64,000 bases of DNA from an uncultured Clostridia bacterium (GTDB taxonomy: Bacteria; Bacillota; Clostridia; TANB77; CAG-508): contig CAKPLZ010000002.1 of NCBI GenBank assembly GCA_934167835.1, positions 62,001-126,000 of the forward strand, written 5' to 3'. Below the pieces are notes generated by a model. That model had not been told where the DNA came from. It made no database searches and saw nothing but the letters and a program-made list of their open reading frames with translations. Position 1 is the first letter of the stretch. Each line of letters starts with the position of its first letter. Positions 29,038 through 38,455 of this stretch are shown here, in pieces. The position numbers and the translations under genes are program-made.

Positions 29038-29832
29038 ATGGGTAAAAATTTTAATTTTAAAGAAAAAAAACAAGAAACAAACAAAAAAGATGAGTTTCAA
29101 GACCAAATTGAAGGAAGAAATTCAGTTTTAGAATTATTAGAATCAGGCAAAGATGTAAATAAAATATTTATAGAAAAAGGTGAAAAACATGGTTCAATAA
29201 ATAAAATAATTGGTATAGCTCGCGATAGAAAAATAGTAACAGTAGAGGTGGATAGAAATAAACTTAACCAAATGGCTCAAAGCAACAATCATCAAGGAGT
29301 AATTGCAATTGTACCTCCTTTTGATTATTGTGAAGTAGAAGATATTTTAAATGTTGCAAAATCAAGAAATGAAAAACCATTTATTCTTATATTAGACGGA
29401 ATAGAAGACCCACACAATTTAGGAGCAATAATTAGAACAGCAGAAACTGCAGGAGTTCATGGAATTATAATTCCAAAAAGAAGAGCTTGCGGAGTAAATA
29501 GTACAGTTTGTAAAGTAGCAAGCGGAGCAGTAGAACATATAAAGATTGCTAGAGTAAATAATATTAATGATGAGATAAAATATTTAAAAGAGCATGATGT
29601 ATGGATATATGGAACAGCAATTGAGGCTACAAAGTATTATTATGAAGAAAATCTAACAGGTGCAGTTGCTATAGTAATAGGCAATGAAGGCGAAGGCATG
29701 TCAAGACTTGTTAGAGAAAACTGTGATGTGTTATTGAAGATTCCAATGAAAGGAAACATAACATCATTAAATGCATCTGTGTCTGCAGGAATAGTTGTAT
29801 ATGAAGCTGTAAAGCAGAGAATGAAGGCATAA
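29038..29832 (+). CDS. rlmB: 23S rRNA 2'-O-methyltransferase, RlmB/TrmH family
   Basis: SPOUT methyltransferase of 264 residues. An N-terminal substrate-binding domain (IEGRNSVLELLESGKDV) is followed by the knot domain: LDGIEDPHNLGAIIRTAE, VIGNEGEGMSRLV and IPMKGNITSLNASVSAGI, the three SPOUT motifs. A charged extension of about 25 residues precedes the family start. Ends the minD-rlmB gene run and has a strong terminator. Confidence 0.93.
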   Translation: MGKNFNFKEKKQETNKKDEFQDQIEGRNSVLELLESGKDVNKIFIEKGEKHGSINKIIGIARDRKIVTVEVDRNKLNQMAQSNNHQGVIAIVPPFDYCEVEDILNVAKSRNEKPFILILDGIEDPHNLGAIIRTAETAGVHGIIIPKRRACGVNSTVCKVASGAVEHIKIARVNNINDEIKYLKEHDVWIYGTAIEATKYYYEENLTGAVAIVIGNEGEGMSRLVRENCDVLLKIPMKGNITSLNASVSAGIVVYEAVKQRMKA

Positions 29833-29841
29833 ATATTATGT

Positions 29842-29880
29842 AAAACGACAAAAAATTCCATGAGTTTTTTGTCGTTTTTT
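29842..29880 (+). terminator. Rho-independent terminator
   Basis: AAAACGACAAAAAA...TTTTTTGTCGTTTTTT around a TTCCATGAG loop. Confidence 0.85.
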
Positions 29881-29881
29881 A

Positions 29882-29910
29882 TTGACTTACAAAATCTGAT
29901 ATTATATACT
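29882..29910 (+). promoter_or_regulatory. Promoter of the glucosaminidase gene
   Basis: TTGACT (29882-29887), 17-base spacer, TATACT (29905-29910). Confidence 0.65.
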
Positions 29911-29951
29911 ATAAGCGTATACAAATTTACAAATGATAATTGGAGGAAGAA

Positions 29952-31827
29952 ATGCTTAGAGTTAAAAATATTTTTATAAAAATCTTATTTTACATAATTT
30001 TAGTGTATATTCTTATGACTCAAATTTCAAATAATAAAGTATATTCAGCAACACGAACCGAAGACTTAACAAATCTAGAAAAATACCCAGAAATTTATAC
30101 AGCAATTCAAGAAATGAAAACAGCACATCCCAATTGGACCTTTACAATTTTATATACAGGTTTAGATTGGAATGAAGTAATATATCAAGAAACAGTAGCA
30201 AACCATACAAGAAGTTTGGTGCAAAATTCTGTCATTGTAGGCAATATAGATGATTGGATTTGCCCAGAGTGCTATAAAACTCCACAGGACAATGGAACAT
30301 GGTTATGTGCTTCAAATAAAACAGCATCATACTATATAGATCCACGAAATTGGATAAATGAAACATACATATTTGCATTCGAAACACTATCTTTTAATAG
30401 TAAGGTTCAAACATTAGAAGGTGTTCAAACAATGCTAAAAGGTTCTTTTATGGATACAACTACTATAAAATACATAGATACAGCAGGTAAAGAACAAACA
30501 ATAAACAAATCTTATTCTCAAATAATATATGAAGCAGCGCAGGAAAATGGAATTAGCCCATATCACTTAGCATCAAGAATTTTACAGGAACAAGGAAAAA
30601 ATGGTACAAGCCCATTGATTTCCGGAAAAAAAGAGGGATATGTTGGATACTACAATTACTTTAATATAGGGGCAAGTGGAAACAGTAACGAAGAAATTAT
30701 AGTAAATGGATTAATAAAAGCTCAAGAAAAAACATGGACAGACCCTGAAAAAGCAATAAAAGGTGGTGCAACATTCCTAAAAGGTGGATATATTGGCAAT
30801 TACCAAGATACCATGTATTTACAAAAGTATTGTGTAGATAGCTCTTGTAAATATGGATTGTACAGCCACCAATACCAACAGAATGTTTCTGCACCATATA
30901 CAGAAGGGTATAATGTTTATGATGTTTATGAGGAACTTGGAATATTAGATAGCAATTTTAATTTTATAATTCCAGTATATGAAAATATGCCAAGTCTTGC
31001 ATCACCAAAGCCAGGAAGAAATGTAACATTAACAACAGAAGATGTTATCGTTCAAACACAATCAACAGACTTAGTAATTAGAACAGGCCCATTAATTGGC
31101 AGTGAGGAAAAAGCAAGAGCTCCAAAGGGAACAAAATTAATAAGAATTGAAAAAGCAGGAGAAGCTCGGAACAGATGGACATTTTTGGGATAGAGTTGTT
31201 TATATAAATGGAAATAATGTAGTAATAGGGTATGTTTCAAGACAATATTTAGTAGAAACCCAAACAGTTGAAACTGTTAATGAAGAAAAAGTAATTGGCA
31301 CTATGTGCGCATTAAAAAATGCACCAGCATCTACAGTAAATGCAAAGGTAAAACAAATTTTACAAAAGGGAACAAAAGTTACGATTATAGAAAAAATGGA
31401 ATTTAAAACTTTTGGCCATATATGGTACAGGGTAAAACTTGCAGATGGAACCCAAGGATATGTATCATCAGAATATTTTGAAAAAGAGCCGGAGGCAAAG
31501 TTTAAGATTGAAGATACATACATAAAGGTGGCTCCAACAACAAAACTAGCAGACATACCAAAAGCAACACTTACCGGAGAAATATTTGGAACAGGTGCAA
31601 AGATTAAGCTAGAAGATAAAGAATACACATTAATAATGCTAGGAGATGCAAATGGGGATGGCACAATAGATTCAGCAGATTTGCTAAAAATAGTAAAACA
31701 CTTAAAAGATATAAGCAAAATGGATATAGAAAAAGCCGCTGATGCAAATGGAGATGGCGCAATAGATTCAGCAGATTTGCTAAAAATAGTAAAATACTTA
31801 AAGGGAATGACAACAATTTCAATTTAG
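29952..31827 (+). CDS. Secreted glucosaminidase with SH3 domains and dockerin, +1 frameshift at CGG 31167
   Basis: 624 residues after recoding. Signal peptide at 1-30 (LFYIILVYILMTQISNN). Glucosaminidase-type domain about 50-330 (SPYHLASRILQEQGKNGTS, GYYNYFNIGASGNS), a muramidase-like fold cutting peptidoglycan glycan strands. Two bacterial SH3 modules follow; the zero frame stops in the first (31193). Skipping C31167 gives EKAGEA-GTDGHFWDRVVY and a complete SH3, a second SH3 (GHIWYRVKLADGTQGYVSS) and a type I dockerin with duplicated GDANGDGTIDSADLLKI and DANGDGAIDSADLLKI calcium loops. Dockerins bind cohesins, so the enzyme may dock on a surface scaffold. Start ATG 29952 after GGAGG. Confidence 0.92.
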
Positions 31828-31842
31828 AAAAGAGGAAAAATA

Positions 31843-33300
31843 ATGAAAAAAACTATTAAGATTATTTTATTCATACTTATGATAATGTTTTGCATAAACA
31901 TAGGAAATGTTTATGCTGCAAGTGCAACTATTTCAGCAAGCAAAACAAGCGCAACTGTTGGAGATAGTGTAACGATTACTGTAAATATAAATGCAGCAAG
32001 TTGGAATGTAGCTGTAAAGGGAAGTGGCATAAGCGACAGTATAGTTGGATATAATGAAGATGCTGTTAATCAAAGTAAATCAAAACAATACACATTAAGT
32101 ACAGCAAAGGCTGGAACCTATACTGTAACAATATCAGGAGATGTTACAGACCAAAATGATTCAAAAGTCTCAGTAAACAAATCAGTAACTGTTACAGTTA
32201 CTGAGCCAGCACCAGCTCCTACACCGGAACCAACACCTACACCTACTCCTACACCAACGCCTACTCCAAAGCCATCTAATAATACATCTAATACGTCAAA
32301 TAATAACACAACTACTCCAACAAAATCAAACAATTCAAAACTTTCATTACTTAGAGTAGCAGAGGGGGCGATTTCACCGGAATTTAGTAGTGATGTATAT
32401 GAATATTCAATTAGTGTACCTAATGACATAGAAAAATTAAGTATAGAGGCAATTACAGATAATTCAAAGGCAACATTTTCTATTACAGGAAATGATGCAT
32501 TACAAGTAGGCCAAAATACAATTGAAGTTATAGTAACAGCTGAAAATGGAAAAAAATCAACTTATAAAATTTATGCAACTAGGGCAGATAAGGATTTAGC
32601 TTTAACAGCATTAAGTGTATATTACATAAATGATGCTGGCCAAAATACAGCTATTCCTATAGAACCAACATTTTCATTCGACACATATAATTACAAAACC
32701 GAGAAAATTTCTTACAAAATTAAAGATATAAAAGTTGAAGCAATTGCAAATAAGGAAAATGCTAAAATAGAAATACTAGGAAATGAAGAATTAAAGAATG
32801 GTATAAATACAATTACTATTAAAGTAACATATACAAAAGAGGATGGACAGGAAGAACAAAAAACATACACCTTAACTGTAGAAAAGGAAGAGGAACCAGT
32901 AATTGCAACACTATCAACAACAGACAAAATTAAAAACTGGTTTATAGGAGCAGGAAATGCAATAGGAAATTGGACATCAACAAATTTCAATAAAATATTA
33001 TCCGGGCTACTATTAATAAGCTCAATAGCTTTAGCAGGATTAACAGTATACTTTGTATATGATTATAAAAAATATCAACAATTAATAGGAAAACTTGCAG
33101 AATACAATAAAGGTAACTTAATGGAAAGAGCAAATGTGGCATTAAATCCGGAAGTTACAATCTTCAATGAGTCAAATTCTGAAGAAAATAATATTCAACC
33201 TGAAACACAAGAAAATGCAGAATCTGTAAATATTGAACCTATAGTAGAAAAAAAGCAAGAAAAAGTAAAAAGTGGAAAAGGAAAGAGATTTAAGATATAA
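31843..33300 (+). CDS. Membrane-anchored surface protein with cadherin-like beta-sandwich repeats
   Basis: 485 residues. Signal peptide 1-28 (ending GNVYAASA), a beta-sandwich domain about 30-125, a Pro/Thr linker (TPEPTPTPTPTP), then two repeats of the cadherin-like beta-sandwich type (LSLLRVAEGAISPEFSSD, YEYSISVPNDIEKLSIEAI; LTALSVYYINDAGQNT). A transmembrane helix at about 380-405 (ILSGLLLISSIALAGLTVYF) is followed by a charged cytoplasmic tail. Fifteen bases after the dockerin gene, so co-transcribed. The first beta-sandwich could be the dockerin's receptor; I do not recognise it as a cohesin with confidence. Confidence 0.8.
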   Translation: MKKTIKIILFILMIMFCINIGNVYAASATISASKTSATVGDSVTITVNINAASWNVAVKGSGISDSIVGYNEDAVNQSKSKQYTLSTAKAGTYTVTISGDVTDQNDSKVSVNKSVTVTVTEPAPAPTPEPTPTPTPTPTPTPKPSNNTSNTSNNNTTTPTKSNNSKLSLLRVAEGAISPEFSSDVYEYSISVPNDIEKLSIEAITDNSKATFSITGNDALQVGQNTIEVIVTAENGKKSTYKIYATRADKDLALTALSVYYINDAGQNTAIPIEPTFSFDTYNYKTEKISYKIKDIKVEAIANKENAKIEILGNEELKNGINTITIKVTYTKEDGQEEQKTYTLTVEKEEEPVIATLSTTDKIKNWFIGAGNAIGNWTSTNFNKILSGLLLISSIALAGLTVYFVYDYKKYQQLIGKLAEYNKGNLMERANVALNPEVTIFNESNSEENNIQPETQENAESVNIEPIVEKKQEKVKSGKGKRFKI

Positions 33301-33320
33301 AATAATCAAATCTATAAGGA

Positions 33321-33352
33321 AAGCGCCAAAACTAAAAATAGTTTTGGCGCTT
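33321..33352 (+). terminator. Bidirectional hairpin terminator
   Basis: AAGCGCCAAAACTA-AAAA-TAGTTTTGGCGCTT is perfectly paired. It ends the preceding operon and may also stop the tRNA-Thr transcript from the other strand. Confidence 0.75.
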
Positions 33353-33378
33353 AACAGTTGTGTGATGATTTTATCTAT

Positions 33379-33454
33379 TGGAGCCGCTAGGGAGAATTGA
33401 ACTCCCGACCTACAGGTTACGAATCTGTTGCTCTACCAACTGAGCTATAGCGGC
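33379..33454 (-). tRNA. tRNA-Thr, anticodon CGT
   Basis: Cloverleaf on the minus strand: acceptor GCCGCTA with TAGCGGC, D arm GCTCAGTTGGTAGAGC, anticodon loop TTCGTAA (anticodon CGT, codon ACG), T arm GGGAG-TTCAATT-CTCCC, and an encoded CCA. The anticodon stem ACAGA with CCTGT has an A-C mismatch next to the loop, so only four stem pairs are canonical. A decoding tRNA for a G-ending codon therefore exists here although no tRNA-Arg for CGG is seen. Confidence 0.93.
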
Positions 33455-33613
33455 ATAAAAATATTATAGCTTAACTTTTGTAAAATATCAATATAAAGAT
33501 AATAAATTCTTAAAATATTGCATATAATAAAAATTGTGAGATTTATTGGAAAGAAAAAATAAAGAATATTTGTCCTAATTATAACATACCCTTAAAAATA
33601 GGAGGGGATTAAT

Positions 33614-33781
33614 TTGAAATTAATTTTAGGTTCAATTTTAGGTGGTTTTATAATATATGGAATAAATAAAATAGGAGCATCTGTAGGATTTCACTTAGGT
33701 TTAAATCTTATAACTTCAATTTTTGTAGGTTTGTTTGGTGTACCTGGAGCAACCTTATTGGTCGCTATGAAAATATTTTAA
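33614..33781 (+). CDS. bofA: Pro-sigma-K processing inhibitor BofA-like
   Basis: A 55-residue membrane protein from a TTG start after GGAGGGG. Two hydrophobic helices; the C-terminal part LGLNLITSIFVGLFGVPGAT matches the BofA pattern of N..ta..vg.lGvPG. In spore formers BofA restrains the SpoIVFB protease that activates sigma-K, in the mother cell-derived membrane of the forespore. Its presence with spoVT suggests the organism can sporulate or descends from a spore former. Confidence 0.75.
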   Translation: MKLILGSILGGFIIYGINKIGASVGFHLGLNLITSIFVGLFGVPGATLLVAMKIF

Positions 33782-33881
33782 AAAAAATGTCAAAAAATGT
33801 TTACTTTTTTAAAGTTTTAATATACAATATATCAAGCGATAGAAATAGTAACAAATGAAAAACAAACGGAGGGAGTTTCAA

Positions 33882-35174
33882 ATGAAAATTTTAATGTTGA
33901 CATGGGAATATCCACCAAGAATAGTAGGTGGAATTGCTAGAGTTGTGCATGATTTATCACACAGATTAATAAAGGATGGTCATGAAGTAACAGTTATTAC
34001 ATATAAAGAAGGAGATGTGCCATATTACGAGAACGATAAGGGCGTTGATGTTTATAGAGTAGATAACTACATGATAAATCCAAATAATTTCATAGACTGG
34101 ATAATGCAACTTAACTTTAATATGATAGCAAAAGCAAATGAACTAATTGCTGAAAAAGGTAAATTCGATGTTATCCACGCACATGATTGGTTAGTTACAT
34201 ATAGTGCAAAAACACTTAAGAATTCTTATGGAATACCATTAGTAAGCACAATACATGCTACTGAAGCAGGTAGAAATAGCGGAATTCATGATGAAACACA
34301 AAGATATGTAAACGATACAGAATGGCTATTAACTTATGAATCATCAGAAGTAATAGTAAATAGTAAATTTATGAAAAATGATATTCAAAGATTATTTGGA
34401 TTACCTTATGAAAAAATAAATGTAATTCCAAATGGAGTTAATATTAATTCATTTGTAGGAATAGAAAAAGACTATGATTTCAGAAGACAATATGCTTCAG
34501 ATAATGAAAAAATAATATTGTTTATGGGAAGACTAGTATATGAAAAAGGTGTTCAACATTTAATATCAGCAATGCCAAAAATATTAAATGGTTACCATGA
34601 TGCAAAGCTTGTAATAGCAGGTAAAGGCGGAATGATAGATGAACTAAAAGCTCAAGTAGAATCAATGGGATTAAGCCAAAAGGTATACTTTACAGGTTAC
34701 TTAAATGCTAAACAAGTTGCCAAAATGTACAAATGTGCTGATGTTTCGGTATTTCCAAGTACTTATGAACCATTTGGTATAGTAGCACTAGAAGCAATGC
34801 TTGCAGGAGTACCAACTGTTGTATCAGATGTTGGAGGACTAAATGAAATTATAGAACATGGTGTAGATGGAATGAAAAGCTATGCAGGAAATCCAAACTC
34901 ACTTGCAGATTCTATACTTGCATTATTACTAAATCCAGAATTATCAGATAGAGTATCAAAACAAGCAAAAATCAAAGTTAAAAATGAATACAATTGGGCA
35001 AAAATTGCACAAGATACATATTTTGCTTATGAAAAAGCAATTTGCCAAACAATGGCAGAGCGCCAAGCAAATCAACTATTACAAGAAAGAGCAAAAAAAG
35101 CAAAAAAGGCAAAGGGAACAGAAAACGAAATTACAAATTTATTATCTTTCAAAAAACGCCAAGCTTATGCTTAA
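33882..35174 (+). CDS. GT4-family glycosyltransferase (glycogen-synthase-like)
   Basis: 430 residues, GT-B fold. The N-terminus MKILMLTWEYPPRIVGGIA is typical of GT4 enzymes related to glycogen or starch synthases; FDVIHAHDWLV, NVIPNGVN, ILFMGRLVYEKGVQHLI and the E-x7-E motif YEPFGIVALEAMLAG are present. C-terminal Lys-rich tail. The likely donor is a nucleotide-sugar and the product a glycogen-like or surface glycan; not resolvable. Start taken at 33882, since the upstream ATG at 33855 would place the RBS (CGGAGGGAG) inside the gene and would require a CGG codon. Confidence 0.88.
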   Translation: MKILMLTWEYPPRIVGGIARVVHDLSHRLIKDGHEVTVITYKEGDVPYYENDKGVDVYRVDNYMINPNNFIDWIMQLNFNMIAKANELIAEKGKFDVIHAHDWLVTYSAKTLKNSYGIPLVSTIHATEAGRNSGIHDETQRYVNDTEWLLTYESSEVIVNSKFMKNDIQRLFGLPYEKINVIPNGVNINSFVGIEKDYDFRRQYASDNEKIILFMGRLVYEKGVQHLISAMPKILNGYHDAKLVIAGKGGMIDELKAQVESMGLSQKVYFTGYLNAKQVAKMYKCADVSVFPSTYEPFGIVALEAMLAGVPTVVSDVGGLNEIIEHGVDGMKSYAGNPNSLADSILALLLNPELSDRVSKQAKIKVKNEYNWAKIAQDTYFAYEKAICQTMAERQANQLLQERAKKAKKAKGTENEITNLLSFKKRQAYA

Positions 35175-35195
35175 AATAAAAGGAAGTGATACAAA

Positions 35196-35525
35196 ATGTA
35201 TGTGTATGATGAGGCAAATAATTTAGCAAAAGCAATTCAAGAAAGCAAAGAATATTTAGAATTTCAAAAAGCTAAAGCAGATGTTTCTAAAAACCCAGAA
35301 ATGAAAGCAAAAATTGATGAGTTTGAAAAAACAAGATATGAAGTTCAATCAATGTCTTTTCAAGGAAAAGATGACCCAGAAAAAATGAAAAAACTTCAAG
35401 AAATGTATAATATTTTAAAAAGTGACAAAGCTATTAAAGAATACTTTGATATTGAAGTCCGTTTTAATATTATGCTTGCAGATGTAAATAGAATAATTAG
35501 CGAATCTGTAAAGGATTTATTATAA
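35196..35525 (+). CDS. YlbF/YmcA family protein
   Basis: 109 residues, helical Com_YlbF-type protein (LAKAIQESKEYLEFQKAKAD; MKKLQEMYNILKSD). In Bacillus, relatives form the Y-complex that directs RNase Y and affects sporulation and competence. RBS AAGGAAGTG. Twenty-one bases after the glycosyltransferase and before a bidirectional terminator. Confidence 0.85.
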   Translation: MYVYDEANNLAKAIQESKEYLEFQKAKADVSKNPEMKAKIDEFEKTRYEVQSMSFQGKDDPEKMKKLQEMYNILKSDKAIKEYFDIEVRFNIMLADVNRIISESVKDLL

Positions 35526-35562
35526 AAAATTCACCCTAAAATTATTAGGGCGATTTTTTTAT
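35524..35562 (+). terminator. Bidirectional terminator between ylbF and spoVT
   Basis: AAAAAATTCACCCTAA with TTAGGGCGATTTTTTT around AATTA, with T tracts in both directions; overlaps the end of spoVT. Confidence 0.8.
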
Positions 35563-36113
35563 ACATCCATTTGGCTACTTAAAAATCCTGCAGCAGACTG
35601 AACTACTTTAAGCTCAGTATCTCCCATTTCAGTGTTTTGCTCCTTAGAAAGTAAAATAACACTTCCAATAACATCTCCATCACTAATTATAGGATAAATC
35701 ACTTGTGAATTGTAGCGCCAATTTTTATTGTCGTTTTGAGTAATAGGCAATGCAATTTCATTATTGGCTTTGCTAGTATATATTTCTTTGTTTTCAATAA
35801 CTTTTTCTAATTCAGGACTTAAAGATTGTTCCAAAAATTCTTTCTTAGAACCGCCGGATACAGCAATAACAGTATCTTTATCTGTTATACAAGCAATATG
35901 TCCAGTTGTTTTAGAAAGTGTTTCAGCATATCCACTTGCAAATTCAGAAAGTTCACCAATAGGCGAATATTTCTTTAAAATTACTTCCCCTTCTTTATCT
36001 GTGAAGATTTCAAGAGGATCCCCTTCTTTTATATGAAGAGTCCTTCTAATTTCCTTTGGAATAACAATCCTACCTAAATCATCAATTCTTCTAACTACTC
36101 CAGTTGCTTTCAA
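35559..36113 (-). CDS. spoVT: Stage V sporulation protein T
   Basis: 184 residues. N-terminal AbrB swapped-hairpin DNA-binding domain (MKATGVVRRIDDLGRIVIPK, EIRRTLHIKEGD) and a C-terminal GAF-like domain from about residue 55, the architecture of SpoVT, the forespore regulator of late sigma-G genes. RBS GGAGGTAAGG on the minus strand. Divergent from alaS. Confidence 0.93.
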   Translation of the reverse strand: MKATGVVRRIDDLGRIVIPKEIRRTLHIKEGDPLEIFTDKEGEVILKKYSPIGELSEFASGYAETLSKTTGHIACITDKDTVIAVSGGSKKEFLEQSLSPELEKVIENKEIYTSKANNEIALPITQNDNKNWRYNSQVIYPIISDGDVIGSVILLSKEQNTEMGDTELKVVQSAAGFLSSQMDV

Positions 36114-36227
36114 AACCTTACCTCCTTTTAACTTTTATGTTTAAAAATAGTATTTGAGAAAAAAGAAAAAAATATTCATAAAATTGACAAAATATTTTTC
36201 AAAATCAAAATATTTCCTTAAAATCTA

Positions 36228-36257
36228 TTGAAAAATATACATAATTGAGTGTATAAT
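36228..36257 (+). promoter_or_regulatory. Probable promoter of alaS
   Basis: TTGAAA (36228-36233), 18-base spacer, TATAAT (36252-36257). No T-box leader was recognised in the short 5' region. Confidence 0.5.
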
Positions 36258-36281
36258 ATAAAATAGTCTAGGAGGAATGAA

Positions 36282-38051
36282 ATGAAAACTATAAACTTAA
36301 AAGATACATATTTAAATTTTTTTGAGAGTAAAGGACATAAAGTTATACCAAGTGCTCCAATTATTCCAGAAAACGATCCAACATGTTTATTTAATACTGC
36401 AGGAATGCAACCATTAGTACCATATTTAAAAGGTGAGCCACACCCAGAAGGAACACGTTTAACAGATGTTCAAAAATGTTTTAGAACAAACGATTTAGAC
36501 TCAATTGGAGATACTACACACCATACATTTTTTGAAATGCTTGGAAACTGGTCTCTAGGAGATTATTTTAAAGAAGAAGCTATTACATGGAGTTTTGAAC
36601 TTTTGACAAAACACTTAAATATTCCAGTAGAACGTTTAGCTGTTACAGTTTTTAAAGGAAACGACATTGTTCCAGCAGATACTGAATCAGCTGAAATTTG
36701 GAAAAGAAATGGCATTAAAGAAGAAAGAATAGCATTTTTAGGTGATGATAATAACTGGTGGCCAAATATGGAACTTACAGGACCATGTGGACCAGATACT
36801 GAAATCTTTTATTGGAGAAGCAATGAGGCAATACCAGAAAAGTTTGATCCAGATAATGAAAATTGGGTAGAAATTTGGAACAATGTGTTTATGCAATATA
36901 ACCATGAAGCTGACGGAACATTCAAACCTTTAAAAAACAAAAATGTAGATACAGGACTTGGTGTTGAAAGGGTTACAGCAATACTTGAAGGATGCACAGA
37001 TAATTATAAATCTTCAGTATGGAAAGATGTAATTGCAAAAATAGAAGAAATATCAGGCTTATCTTATGATGATGAAGAAAATGCCAAAGCTATGAGAATT
37101 ATTGCAGATCACATCAGAGCTGTTGTAATAATAGCAGGTGATGATGCTGGAATTAAACCTTCAAATACAGACCAAGGATATATTTTAAGAAGATTAATAA
37201 GAAGAATTATTAGATATGCTAAAAAACTAAATATAGACATAAATAGCAATTGGGAACAAGAATTAGCCCAAATGATAATTGAGAAGTACTCAAAATACTA
37301 CAGCGAACTTGAAAGAAACAGAGATGTAATATTACAAGTACTTAAAGATGAAAAGGTTAAATTTAATAGAACACTAGAAAAAGGACTTAGAGAATTTGAA
37401 AAAGCAATAAAAACAATCGATGGAACTACAATTAATAAGGATATAGCTTTTAAATTGTATGATACTTATGGATTCCCAATTGAGCTTACAGAGGAACTTG
37501 CAAAGGAACAGGGATTGACTGTAGATACAGAAGGATTTAAGCAAAAATTTGCAGAGCATCAAGAAAAATCAAGAGAAGGTGCTACTCAAAAATTTAAAGG
37601 TGGTCTTGCTTCAACAGGAGAGATGGAAACAAAATACCATACAGCAACACACCTTCTAAATGCAGCTTTAAAGAAGGTTCTAGGCCCTCATGTGCATCAA
37701 AAAGGAAGTAATATAACAGCTGAAAGAATGAGATTCGATTTTTCACATAATAGCAAAATGACAGATGAGGAAAAGCAAAAAACCGAAGATTTAGTTAACG
37801 AATATATAAAAATGGCAATTCCAGTAGAAAAACTTGAAATGAAAAAGGAAGATGCAATTGCACAAGGCGCAGAAGCAATGTTTGCTGATAAATATGCAGA
37901 TATCGTATCAGTTTATAAAATTGGAGATGTTTCAATGGAACTTTGTGGTGGACCTCATGTTCACAACACAAGTGAGCTAGGACATTTTAAAATTAAAAAA
38001 GAAGAAGCATCATCAGCAGGGGTAAGACGTATAAAAGCAATACTTGAATAA
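36282..38051 (+). CDS. alaS: Alanyl-tRNA synthetase, short form without C-Ala domain
   Basis: 589 residues against about 870 in most bacteria. The class II catalytic core (FFESKGHKVIPSAPIIPEND, FEMLGNWSLGDYFKEEA, GLGVERV), the tRNA-recognition helical domain and the editing domain with its zinc site (TATHLLNAALKKVLG; MELCGGPHVHNTSELG) are intact. The gene ends just after AGVRRIKAILE, where the oligomerisation and C-Ala domains would start. There is no CGG near the end and the stop is followed by an RBS for the next gene, so the short form seems genuine. Confidence 0.93.
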   Translation: MKTINLKDTYLNFFESKGHKVIPSAPIIPENDPTCLFNTAGMQPLVPYLKGEPHPEGTRLTDVQKCFRTNDLDSIGDTTHHTFFEMLGNWSLGDYFKEEAITWSFELLTKHLNIPVERLAVTVFKGNDIVPADTESAEIWKRNGIKEERIAFLGDDNNWWPNMELTGPCGPDTEIFYWRSNEAIPEKFDPDNENWVEIWNNVFMQYNHEADGTFKPLKNKNVDTGLGVERVTAILEGCTDNYKSSVWKDVIAKIEEISGLSYDDEENAKAMRIIADHIRAVVIIAGDDAGIKPSNTDQGYILRRLIRRIIRYAKKLNIDINSNWEQELAQMIIEKYSKYYSELERNRDVILQVLKDEKVKFNRTLEKGLREFEKAIKTIDGTTINKDIAFKLYDTYGFPIELTEELAKEQGLTVDTEGFKQKFAEHQEKSREGATQKFKGGLASTGEMETKYHTATHLLNAALKKVLGPHVHQKGSNITAERMRFDFSHNSKMTDEEKQKTEDLVNEYIKMAIPVEKLEMKKEDAIAQGAEAMFADKYADIVSVYKIGDVSMELCGGPHVHNTSELGHFKIKKEEASSAGVRRIKAILE

Positions 38052-38065
38052 TTGGAGGAGATTTA

Positions 38066-38416
38066 ATGGAAGAAGATTGTATTTTTTGTAAAATAATCAA
38101 AAAAGAAATACCAGCAACAATTGTATATGAAGATGATGAAGTAATAGCTTTTAAAGATATTCATCCAATAACACCAGTACACATTTTAGTAATTCCTAAA
38201 AAACATATTTCTAGCTTAGTAGACTTAAAAAAAGAGGATGAAGCAGTTATAGGAAAGATTTATTCTGTTATAAATAAAATTGCAGAGCAAGAAGGAATTC
38301 TTGATAAAGGATTCAGAGTAATTGTAAATTGTGGAGAAGATGGTGGCCAAGTTGTAAAACACGTACATTTTCATTTGTTAGGTGGTAAAAAACTAGGAGT
38401 TAAAATATCATCATAA
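38066..38416 (+). CDS. HIT-family nucleotide-binding protein (HinT-like)
   Basis: 116 residues, histidine triad hydrolase with CIFCKIIKKEIPATIVYEDD at the start and the active motif HVHFHLLGG near the end. Acts on adenosine phosphoramidates in related proteins. RBS GGAGG, 14 bases after alaS. Terminator follows. Confidence 0.93.
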   Translation: MEEDCIFCKIIKKEIPATIVYEDDEVIAFKDIHPITPVHILVIPKKHISSLVDLKKEDEAVIGKIYSVINKIAEQEGILDKGFRVIVNCGEDGGQVVKHVHFHLLGGKKLGVKISS

Positions 38417-38424
38417 AATTTAAG

Positions 38425-38455
38425 AAAACTGTTCATAAAACATGAACAGTTTTCG
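38425..38455 (+). terminator. Rho-independent terminator
   Basis: AAAACTGTTCAT-AAAA-CATGAACAGTTTT. Confidence 0.75.

Noticed and set aside
33855..33881. Upstream start of the glycosyltransferase that would contain a zero-frame CGG
   Set aside because: The CGGAGGGAG string is the ribosome binding site for the ATG at 33882; translation from 33855 is unlikely, so it is not a counterexample to the CGG rule.
36282..38051. Frameshift explaining the short alaS
   Set aside because: No CGG near the end; the stop is followed by an RBS and the HIT gene, leaving no room for the missing 280 residues.
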